Of a stretch of 64,000 nt of DNA, positions 1 to 10,800 are shown piece after piece. The notes beneath the pieces are model-generated. The model worked only from the letters and a program-made list of their open reading frames with translations. It did not search any database and was not told where the DNA came from. The stretch is from Branchiostoma floridae (Eukaryota; Chordata; Leptocardii; Amphioxiformes; Branchiostomatidae). A program made the position numbers and the translations under genes. How positions within the stretch are numbered: position 1 is the stretch's first letter; every line of letters starts with the position of its first letter. The stretch lies in NCBI RefSeq assembly GCF_000003815.2, contig NC_049983.1:27360515-27424514 (forward strand). Reading direction: 5' to 3'.

Positions 1-912
1 TGTTGAAGTCGAGGGTACAACCTACAAAATATCTGAAAATGAGCAAAGATTTGCCTGCTCGTTTTTCTATAAAAGACACTTTGATTTGACCCCCAGTGGA
101 GGTCATGGAACTGCATGCGGCGAATAGGAAGAGGCGGTAACAGTATCAGGGCGTAAATTCCCGCCGGCCAAAGAAGCAACGTAATCCAACTTATACAGTA
201 TCAATACTGATGTATTCCTCTACCATTCACCAGTTTCCACATCACTGTTGTGTACGAAAGAATAGCTACAGCCTTTACAAGTACTGCAGTGCACTATTTT
301 AACTTCTTTTGGGGACGGGGGTCGTGGATAAATACTGTGTTCTGAGACCATAACATGGTACCCCCCTCCCACTACCCAGAACATGGTACCCCCCTCCCAC
401 TACCCAGAACATGTCAGACTTCAGTAGTGAGGTAGTTTGCTGTGCTGGGTTCCCTCAGTCTGTATATACCAGCATGTCTGGATGTTTATGGTGTCATGTA
501 CATGGTACCTGCAGGTTTGATGTACACTTATAGGCCAGAGGGTTGCCCGTTTCTTTGCCAAACTCCGCTGGGACATGTTAACAGTTATATTTATAGAGGC
601 ATGCTGGATTTCTTTCACCTGGCACAGGATTTGCAGTCTGTTTCAAAACCCATTCAGATTCATGCTACACCCCCCTCCCCCTTCCACTGCCGTACACATA
701 ACATGGTAGCCCCCTCCCACCACACAGAACATTTCTGGATGTTTATGGTGTCATGTAGGTGGTACCTGCAGGTTTGATGTACACTTATAGGTCAGAGGGT
801 CGCCCGTTTCCTTGCCAAACTCTCCCGGGACATAAGAAGCATGCTGGATTTCTTTCATCTGGCATAGGATTTGCAGTCTGATTGTTTCTGATAGTCTAGT
901 GTAGTATGTGAT

Positions 913-960
<48 letters not shown>

Positions 961-1255
961 TTTGCTTGCATCATAGGTTATAGTACTGGTTGTATTTTGA
1001 GAGGTTTCAGTTTGATTTTCACATTAATTGTTGTGGTCTACTACTAGAGTTTTTCCTACTTGGGTCATAGGTCAGGGTCATGTTGAAGGTCAAAAGTCAC
1101 TTCCTATCTAGATCTGGGATGATGATTTTTCCCTAATAAATTATGGTAGATATAACATAAGTGTATCAGCTGTTATGACTGATGGAGTGTTATAATGTGT
1201 GGTTTAATGATGTTAACTCCTGTCAGTATAGTCATTGTCCCAGGGAGGGTCCTAC
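1..1255. other. No gene seen; local duplications and a microsatellite
   Basis: 476-645 and 734-880 are diverged direct repeats 258 bp apart (sharing TGGATGTTTATGGTGTCATG). A short GGTACCCCCCTCCCAC repeat lies at 358-410 and an (AATC)n microsatellite at 913-959. No convincing exon on either strand. Confidence 0.6.
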
Positions 1256-1360
1256 CTTGTAAATCCCTGCAGTTCTGAGGTATTTATTGCACCAGGTGTT
1301 CACCATGTAGTAACTGCCTTCATAAATCCCTGTGCTGAGGTGACATGTGCTGCAGTTGAG
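1256..1360 (-). CDS. Orphan exon candidate
   Basis: Acceptor ttcacttttacag and donor TACAAG|gtagga flank exactly 35 codons, phase 0: LNCSTCHLSTGIYEGSYYMV, NTWCNKYLRTAGIYK. The composition looks protein-like and the sites are good, but I do not recognise the family and found no partner exon with certainty. Confidence 0.4.
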
Positions 1361-4300
1361 CTGTAAAAGTGAATAGATGTGGGAAACAGGCAAGAAAATA
1401 TGGTGGAAAGAACAAAGACACAGCAGGAAGAATTTACTACCAGGCAAAGGTGTTTTTTTTGTGAATCATTCAGTCTATAACTCAATAGGAGAACATACAG
1501 AGGAAAAAGTGACACCTTTTCTTCAGGTTATTGTTACCTTTGCCAAGGTTATATTTGAAGATTTAAGTCGTTTGTCAGGATTACATTTGTTCTTAGAATG
1601 ACAAGATTTGTAGCCTAGGAAACTAAAATCGTCCTGCAATTAGACAACACATTTTATTCTGTTTTCTGCTTGCTTAGCTTGCTTGCTTAAGGCAAGTTCT
1701 TCCGGTGTCCAGTTTTCTGCAATGATATTATTAATATCAATTTGGAGATTTAGGACCTTGAGAGATGGAACACTGGTGCTGGTGTTCTCATTGATGAGGA
1801 AAAACAACAACATGGTAAGGTGTTTGATACCTGCACATGTCTGGAGGACACACTGCAGATGTACTTTCACCGTCCTGTGATGTTTCAAGATCAAACAGTT
1901 GAGAAACATTTATCATAACTTGGGTCTAAAACCAAGCCAGAAGGCTATTTGCAAACAATCAAAACAGTCCTACATAACCTCAAACATTTGACATTTCCAA
2001 ACTCTACCCAGTTGATATTATTGCCTTGATGTCTAACCTTCATCAGTGTAACGTGTGTATACTCAACACTTGAAATAACAGGAAGGAAAATGAAACATAT
2101 AAATGAGTTAGAACCAAAAGGGAAAATGGCAACTGTCTGAATCTATTTCTACGTCAGCTATTGATGCACGCTTAAGAGGCCATCACCACATCGCCATGGA
2201 AACCTGTTGATGTGATGATGACATCAGTCCTGCCAGAGTTGATTCTCCTTTTATCACTTAATCATGTTAGGAGAGGAGAGATGCGGTTGCCATGGTAACA
2301 GAAACAGCCTGTGGCACATGGCAACATGTCAGGGAATGATGATGATACTTTTTGTGTCGGCAGTTTCTGAAAGTGGGATGATTTTTGTGAATGTTGGGAT
2401 GTGACTTTTGATAGATTCTCACACAGTTTTGCAGAAAGCTGAAATATAGAATTTGGAATCTGGTTATAGAAACTTGTATGTTTTGAATGAATTTTCATTA
2501 TTTCCTATCTTAAACTTTAAAGAGTAACAAATTGAATTTGTGTCCCTAGCAGCTTTTCTAGAACTGCAGGAGTAGTTTCTGTTAATTGTTTGTGGGCATT
2601 GTTAAAAAGATTGTGAGAAGTAATTCCAAACTCCTGGTGAGTTTTGTTAATCCTTTCCTAGCTGCTGTAGCCTTTTGTTGGTAGTTAATCAGTATGTAAA
2701 AGGTTAAACAAACCAGCAGGACATGTAATATGATATCTTGTCCAGGGCTAACCTGTAATATGATAGCCTGTCCAAGGCTAACCTGTAATATGATATCCTA
2801 TCCAAGGCTATGGCTGGTTTGTAGGTTCTGCAATCTGCCTCTGCCCCAGCTAAGTAAACACATGTATGATACACAAGGTCAGCAGGGTTAGTGTAACGTT
2901 TGGTCAGAGATGTGGAAGGTGATAGCATTAGGCCACTCTAATTAAAGTTGTTGGTTCTTGGATTTACAAAATGTAAGACAAAGTAGAACTTTTTTCTATT
3001 TTGTACGTTGTCATCCTCAGTGGAAGCAAAGAATGATGTAACTTGTTACTGGGTGTACGAATACTGTTGGCAAGTTTCACATGGTGGAACTATCAGATTT
3101 GTCTTGCATTTTAAATGATATTTTATATGATATATATATATAGAGAGAGAGAGAGAACATGTTCTTTTGTAATGGTCCTGTATCAGGATATTCTTAGGAA
3201 CTTGTTGTTATTGTCATTAAAAAAATAGGACATTTCCTTTGCATGAGAAAATTTGAGGGCCTGTATCATACAGAGTAGAGGAGAAGGCTTGAGTGATCAG
3301 TGGCAGGTGTCAGTCAGAACAGGTGGAGGGCCGATTCAGCACAGATTATCCCTGTACATGTATAGCACATGATACAATGATTTTATATGTAGGGAGGGGA
3401 ACATTCATCAATCATGATCAAAAGGAATGAAGTCAACATCTCCTTTCCCCAGGGGCGATAGTCGATGATGATGATATGATGATGTATACTTATGTTAGAG
3501 GTTTTTGAACATTCATGACACACTTATATTTGATCATGGGTTTCCTCTCTTCATTAATTTGTTAGCAGTGTTGTAGGTTTGGGAGGTTTGTAGTCAGACA
3601 TGTCAGAACAGAAAGTGATGTTCATATATTATCCTGATGTCACTGGGGATGGTTGAATGATGATGGCTGAGGTTTGACGGATTTGTGCCCTACATTTTCC
3701 CTTTTCATGATGTTGAAGCTGTCCCATTGGACTCTTTTTCTGGGACAGTAGAAGACGAATGATCCCATCTTTTCTGTATTGTCTGGGTTTTGGGACCTAA
3801 AAATTAGGGGCTTCTCAAACCAAAAATTCAGGTAACAGATGTAAAATCATATAATGGGGTCACATTTTTCTGCCTAAGAATTTCTCAATGCACAACTTAA
3901 TTTTTTAACGCGCAGATTTTTAACTCGCGCGCAGATTTTTAACACGCAGAAAACCCGTTCCCAGTTTTCTTTCTGTCTGTAACGGTGGAAAGATTAGGAT
4001 GGAATTTACTGGCCTCCTTAAAAAGCTTTCTTTCATGATCGTAAAAGGGACAGGTAGAGATGAAATGAGTATCACCTATGACAGATGTCCTGCCCCACCC
4101 AGCAGCTACACTCCATCCTTAACATTCAGGACTCCCTGACCTTGACCTTTGCCCTCCCAGCACCATTCCTGGGACATCCCATAATATTTTACGATCCCCA
4201 TCCATCGCTGCCATGGCAACGGTGTGACAGCAGTATTGATTGGCGGTTAAGCAGACAACAGCGTAAGATCGTACCCTACTTGTTATTCACAAGCAGCAGG

Positions 4301-4901
4301 GCTGGAAATGTGCCTTACTGCATACCTTCGTAGGTGACATTCAAAATTACCTAACTACAGGAATTTGACCTGCAACAGTCATTTTCTTTGCTTTTCACTC
4401 CTTCAAAATCAATATTAAATTGTCCATAATGGTATTTTAAATCTTGTAGTCCCCTGTATTGAAGGTAACTAGTATGAAGAATGGTAGGCCTCTTACAGTA
4501 ACTACCAGCATATATCACCCAAGTGGTTTGATCTGGACCAGTGCAGGTTAGATAGACATCAGAAATACCTACACAGCTCCTGTATTATATAATTACCCGT
4601 ATTGTAAAGGTGGGGTTTCCATCCCTGTGTGCTGCGATATCGTTATGATAATTACCTGTGGTGTAATGTTTGGATTTTGATCCCTGCGTGCTGGGATATT
4701 GTTATGATAATTATCCAGGTTTGATGTGGACCAGTACAGGTTAGATAGATAACAGAAATACCTGCATAGCTCCTGTATTACCTGTATAGTGAAGGTGGAA
4801 TTTCCATCCCTACTGCTGGGATATCGTTATAATAATTACCTGTGGTGTAATGTTGGGATTTTGATCCCTGCGTGCTGGATATCGTTATGATAATTACCCA
4901 G
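1361..4901. other. No gene supported; AT-rich with short repeats
   Basis: A 34-bp motif (GGCTAACCTGTAATATGATA) is repeated about three times at 2725-2815. TA/GA dinucleotide tract at 3132-3155. 4527-4720 and 4721-4901 are diverged copies of a roughly 193-bp unit. The minus-strand frame at 1640-1909 ends near an AATAAA on that strand but shows no homology I recognise. Confidence 0.5.
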
Positions 4902-4978
4902 AGTCAGGACCAGACCTTAACGAGGAGGTGGGAGGAGGTGATGTCTGACGGAGAGGCTCCCATCAAGGTCGAGGAATG
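4902..4978 (+). CDS. Orphan exon candidate
   Basis: Between acceptor attacccag and donor GAATG|gtagat the plus strand reads SQDQTLTRRWEEVMSDGEAP then IKVEEW, 77 nt, leaving phase 2. It is higher in GC than its surroundings and looks protein-like. The upstream pyrimidine tract is weak and the family is unknown. Confidence 0.35.
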
Positions 4979-5469
4979 GTAGATGAAGGTCGTGAGGAAA
5001 CCTAATCATGAGGACAAGGATGGGATGTTATCTTCTCCCGGCTCCCTCAGGTGCGTCCCCAAGGTTTGTGTCTTGAGACGTCTTAAGGTTCCAGTCCGAT
5101 TCCTTATCACTAAGTGGTCCATTTATTTTTCTTTTCATGTGTATGGGAAGGTCAAGGTATTGTTTTTACTCTTCCAGATAAAACTGAAAATTATTATAGC
5201 TGATGTATGCAAGGATAATATTTGTTCCATAGGTTATGGTTATGGTGACATGCAAGCTAATATTTTCTCCATGTTATTTTGATGATTGTGACTAAATGGG
5301 CCATTTATCATCCTGAAGGGTTATTTATATAATTTCAGCATTAGAAATTATGGTCCATGTCTGCTATGATGATAGCTATAAGCTACAGTTTATTTGGTGA
5401 TAATATCTTTTATGAGGGTTACAACAGAATTAGGTTTATGAGAGTAGTGAGAAATTACACAGTAGAGAT

Positions 5470-5800
5470 TACATGATTTAGCATGTAAACATTACCAGTT
5501 ACAGCCTGTTCCAGCCGAGAGATTTTCCTGGTTTACGTACTATATACTGTGTGATGTATGTTACAGGGTCTTTACTTATAATGTGTAAAGCTAACATGAT
5601 GACAAGCATGTAAACATTACCAGTTACGGCTTGTTCCAGTTGAGAGATGTCCTTAGTTAACCTGCTATGTAATATAATAGTATAATGTATATGAAGAAAG
5701 GGTCTTTACTTATAGTGTATAAAGCTGACTTGATGGCAAGCTTGTAGACATTACCAGTTCTAGCTTGTTCCACTTATGTCATGAGATTTTCTGTGGTTGA
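5470..5800. repeat. Three diverged tandem copies of a unit of about 127 bp
   Basis: The motif CATGTAAACATTACCAGTTA recurs at about 5482, 5607 and (diverged) 5737, each followed by TTGTTCCA-like sequence and GGGTCTTTACTTATA. No coding potential. Confidence 0.65.
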
Positions 5801-6623
5801 ACATGTAGGATGTATGTAGAAGGGGCTGCAGTGATGTCGTATAAAGCTGGAGTGTTATGATTTTGGTATGATTACACTGGGATATGATATGATGTTATAA
5901 TGATGATGTCTCAATTGTACATCTAGTATCAACTGACTCTCATAATTCCATAATACGCCCACATGAAAGAAACGTTGTCATAGAGGCCTCAACATTGACT
6001 TGAATACCTAAATATCTGAAGTGTATGCACCTTAGGATTACTGAAGTTACATTGCTACATCTCTTTAGTTTAGATTCATGAGCAAAATGTATTTTTCTCA
6101 TGTGGCTGTATTGTTGTCTGTTTATCGTCAAGCACTATGGCCCATACGGACAAACAATTGACAGTACATTTAAAAAAACAATAATCTACTACTTAAAATC
6201 AAAATACAGGATTCACACTGTATCTCGTGTACGTGGTCTATGTACAACGTGTCAGTAGTTATGCCAGAACTTTACTTGTGGTAACAACATCAGAGTATGA
6301 TACTTAATAGCACTCTAACAATATCGTTCTCAGTTATCGTTCTCAGACGATGTATTGTAGCATTTAGTTGAATTCTGAGAGTTGATGTTATAGATAAAAG
6401 TGTCCCTCCTTGTGTGACCAACCAGACCAACATAGTGCTGTTATACTGGCAAACATCTGAGCTGGATCTATTAATCGGTATGACTTACATGTATAATCTG
6501 CAAATGTCAGCATTTTACACTGACAAGATCTACAACATTGTTCACAGAGGATAGGGTATAGATTGACTGGGTCTATTTTATGTATTTGGTTCTATTACTA
6601 TTGTCTTTCTGTTGCGTGGACAG

Positions 6624-6818
6624 ACGTTTCAGTGATTTGTGTTGTTTTCATAAACCTATTCATAGCTATATTGCATGATGCCAGAAAATTTGTGGAAGAA
6701 TGGCTGTTCAGTGAGCTTAAATGGTTCAATATGATTTTCATCTTTTCATCCATCTTAGATTGGTCACTTGGAATTTCGGTTAATGTTTTCAAGTGTCAAA
6801 AATGTCTTCAACCTGCGG
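6624..6818 (+). CDS. Orphan exon candidate encoding two membrane helices
   Basis: A strong pyrimidine tract, then acceptor gtggacag and donor CTGCGG|gtacgt enclose 195 nt, phase 1 to 1: VSVICVVFINLFIAILHDAR, KFVEEWLFSELKWFNMIFIF, SSILDWSLGISVNVFK. A helix, a charged turn, W-F-N, then a second helix is the layout of S2-S3 in polycystins. It is on the strand opposite to the PKD1-like gene, just beyond the gap that truncates it. The resemblance is by eye only. Confidence 0.35.
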
Positions 6819-7002
6819 GTACGTAATGTCAATAGTAAACACGGACTAAGATGGATCCAGAAGATTGCATGTTATTCCAAGCACAATTTGTAGATGTTAG
6901 AAACATTTTCGGGTTGTTACGCCCCTGCAAGGTGATAACAGTGACTGATAACGTTGTCATGATAAGTGATGTATAATCCAGCCACGAGAGCCATCTAGCG
7001 AA

Positions 7003-7237
7003 GTTGATACAAACATCAGCACTTCCAGCTAGGCTAACTTTAGGCACTGCTTCCCAGCGCCATCTATTGGTTCCTGACAGTACTGCAGCATAAGTGTCTG
7101 GCTTGTTGCCAGATAGAGTGCAGTCCATCAGTGCTGCAGCATTGCTCATGACAATGTAGCATTGATATAATAAACATCAGCATCTCTACTCAGATTGACT
7201 CTAGGCACTGCTTCCCAGTGCCATCTGTAGGTTCCTG
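7003..7237. repeat. Dispersed repeat at the edge of an assembly gap (two tandem copies)
   Basis: 7010-7158 and 7164-7237 share AGGCACTGCTTCCCAG and CCATCT..GGTTCCTG; the second copy runs into Ns. The downstream part (GTTGCCAGATAGAG...CATCAGTGCTGCAGCATTGC) recurs at 47530-47615, also next to a 100-N gap, and in part at 51250-51300. Confidence 0.6.
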
Positions 7238-7337
7238 NNNNNNNNNNNNNNNNNNNNNNNNNNNNNNNNNNNNNNNNNNNNNNNNNNNNNNNNNNNNNNN
7301 NNNNNNNNNNNNNNNNNNNNNNNNNNNNNNNNNNNNN

Positions 7338-7866
7338 TTTTTCGCCTCTTTCCACAGTGAGTAGAGGAGAAAGATGACGTAAATAATTTCCAGCAAGACG
7401 TAGATGTACCCGATTGTACCTGGCTGTTGATGAAGCCGGAAGGTGTGCAGGTGACGATGGGAGAAAACTCCGGACATCTCGGTAAATTCAAACACTACCG
7501 TCACTGAAGTGAACATATCCAGGTTTCCGTTGTAGACGAATTGTTCCACAATGACGGCCCTTGTTCGCTTGTCAATCCAGCGGTTGGACTTCAGGTCTGC
7601 TAGGATGCCGCGCATCTCGTCTGCTGAATCTCCTAGGTCCAGACTGAAGCCGTCTCCCCAGTAGTGCGATTTTACACCAAAGACGGGTTTGATGGTGTAA
7701 CCGCTGGGGCGGTGGCGCCATCCAGAGGTTTCTGACTCCACCTCCGACACATTCGTGACCCTTTTCCATCCCTTCTGAAACACTCCGGTCTCCTTCGTGT
7801 TTTCACCATACGCTGCCGTACACTTATCGAACATGTGTTGCATTGTCGCAGGCACTACGCACAGCC
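7338..7866 (-). CDS. PKD1-like exon 37: polycystin (TOP) domain, part 2, and next helix; runs into gap
   Basis: Continues with CVVPATMQHMFDKC, then SHYWGDGFSLDLGDSADEM, NRWIDKRTRAVIVEQFVYN, GNLDMFTSVTVVFEFTEMSG: the WID-x-x-TRAV...YN-x-N-x-F core of the polycystin domain. YIYVLLEIIYVIFLLYSLWK is the following helix (S2-like), after which the sequence is lost at 7337. The remaining helices and pore are missing. Confidence 0.95.
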
Positions 7867-10800
7867 CTGGGATTGAAGAAGGAGGGAAGTCAAAGAAAAT
7901 AGCTAAAGATGTAATCGCCTTTCATACACTCCGTTAGTTTTACGCAAGTCGCGTTGAAACAATTGATAAAAGTTGTGCAGTCTTAAGTCAATAGTTACGA
8001 ATGTTTATTTTTAGCCCTTCGTAAAAAGCATTTCAACCAACCTGGCTTTACTCGGGCTTGAATCAGGATGGGTGGGGAGACCAGGACCGACTGCATGTCG
8101 GCTGTGAAGACCTTCTCCCACCAGCGGGGCTTGTCGTCATTGTAAGAAGTCTCCGGGTAGAAGCTCTGCAGAGCGGTCTCGTTCAGCCAGGGCCAGAGGG
8201 CAGAAGGCTCGGTCACCTGGAAGGATAGAATATGTGGATATACTATATAGTATTCATAAACCATTGACATATTCTACATATGGTTTGCTTCTCAATAAAA
8301 GACTACATCAGATGATAAAAGATAAGATCAGAATTTTTTTCATTTTCAGAAGCTGCATGAAACTTGAAAATATCAGCAATGTTTTTAATGACTCTGATGA
8401 CAGTGAGTGCTAACGTATGCATGTCGTTATGCACACCCTTTCGAAAATGCTGCGTATAAAGGAACGCAGTGATGCACTCGCCTCGTCGATGGACTGCACG
8501 AAGTTTTCTGCTGCGCTCTGTGTCTGATGGAAGGCCGTGTTGGTGTTGTGGTGTCCGTTAATGATGGTCAAGGCAAGCAGGAGGCGAGCACAAGACAGGA
8601 TGATGTCCCAAAGGAGCTTTCCGATTCGCCTGTCTCTATTCCGCTTCCGTTGCGCTTCGTTAACGTTTGCAAGGGACATCTGAGACAGTCTTTCCATTTT
8701 CTTCTTTACCCGGAATCGACCACCTTTGTTGAAAGTAAACATAAAATCAATCAGTAATTACGTAAAGATATAGAACGCAGAACAATCGGAACACAAATGT
8801 CGTATCCTTAGATAATAACGTAACAAATAATAACTGTAAGAAGTTTTGCGGCTTTACATCAAATTTTTAATGACTCACTGTCAAACTCCTTCTGCTTTAT
8901 TGACGCCACAGTAGTGTCCTGCAGGACAACTTTATCCGCTTCATTTTCAAAAATCATCTTCAAGGTATGTTTTTGGAAAACGGATGAAAAGACGATCGCC
9001 AGAACCAAGACCTGTAACATTATGTGACAATTTTGAGGTTATTTTATATACATTAGTATTGTACAAATCTTGATTTGACATTTATATACAATTAGACAAC
9101 CAATGCTTCCAGATCTATGGATGAACATGTATCCATCACAATCCCCAACGTTTTAATTACATGCAAAGACGATGGTACTGTACTTAATTTGCTTCTGTTT
9201 CAAAGGAATTAAGATTTGAAACAGCAGAGCATGACAAGACATTTCGGCACAAACCTTCACTGGTTGCAGAAGAAATATGTCCGCCAGAAAAGTGGTGAAG
9301 AACGCAGAAAGCCATCTCTCGGACTTGTCCTTGCCCCACTCCAGACTGTACAGCACGGTGAAGACAGATGACCCCACGGCAGACAGCACCACTAGCACCC
9401 AGGCCACGTACTTGCACCAGTGTGGCAGGCCCTTGGTTGGTTCTTGCTGCGTGGGTGCCTCAGCTGGTCCGGCTGTCTCCGCGTCCCTGTCCGGACGACC
9501 GCCCTTGCTGTTCCGTCGGCTGTACTGGAACAGCACAACGATGGCCATGACGACAGGAAGGCAGGTGATGCTGGTCATGATTCCCGTGTAAACTGTGTTC
9601 AAGGTGAAGGAGAACGGCCCCAGGCTGACGGCCTGCACAACTTGGGTTGCGTTTTCATCGCTCAGCCACATGGCGCTGGCCACCATGGACAAGGTGAGGA
9701 AACTCAGGCAGCAGCCAAGCCTCTCGATGCGGGTGAACTTGCTTCCTGTAATGAACAGTTTCTGGTCATATGCAACGATAAGTAAAAGAATTTGAAAATC
9801 TGTCTACAGTTGTTTACTGTATTTTCAGGAACAAAAAAGTTGACTATAATCATAAAGATTTCATGCATAGAAGAACTATCTCTATGCTTTTTTCCTAATG
9901 CACTATTGCTGCACTGGCTGAGGAACGTCAGTTATGGATAGAAACTTGGAATTGGTTGCTTCGCAGTCATCTGATGATAATTCGGATTCTCCTGTGAATT
10001 TTTCGCCAGATGAGCAGGAAAACTAGCAGAACTACATCTGTCCTATAGACACCTAGCTCCTCATTTCAACTTGTAGGAATCCTTCAGCAAGTGATATACG
10101 GATGGATCTAATATGTAGTAAATATTCAAAGTTTACCTGTAGGCATGATAGCGACGGAAAAAAAGAGGTGCTCCTCTACAAGATTGCTCCGCAGACTTGC
10201 CGGGAACAGAAACCCGAAGGATCGCAGGTCCTGCTCAGTGGCGACAGGAAAGGTCTTCGCGACCTGTCCGTCCCCGCGGTCGGCTGCCAGCCACTCATCG
10301 CAGAAGAAGTAGAACCTGTTGTTCCATGATTTAATAGCAAAATAACTTGACAAAGGTCAGGAATAGGGATTGTTTAAAGCTAGTGAAGTATGAAACGGAG
10401 AAAGTCTAAAGTTTGATTATTAGGACGGAAGGTTTATATTATTTTAATCACTTATAATTTAAGATGTGCAAGCTGAACCTTTGGCACCATCCGTCAAACA
10501 GAACCTAATTGCTTTCGTGTCTGTTCTTCGCCAGGATACAGAATGATATCTTTTCAAAATATCAAATCTAAATTTATCACAATACTAAACATAATGTGTA
10601 TACCCTTTCTCAGTCTTGCACTTTATAGATGCGATTGAATTGACAAATCTAAGCAGCCAAAGAACTCACAGTTTGCCTGTGGTGAGATCCTGCACTGCTG
10701 CTCTGTCCACGTTCCACGATGCACGGCTCCCCTCCCCACTGTTGTCGTGCATGAGCTGCAGCAGCCCCACGTTACCCAGCTGTTCTGCTGTGCTGAAGTT

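Noticed and set aside
9277-9795. Plus-strand frames of 60-121 codons
   Set aside because: Antisense shadows of PKD1-like exon 33.
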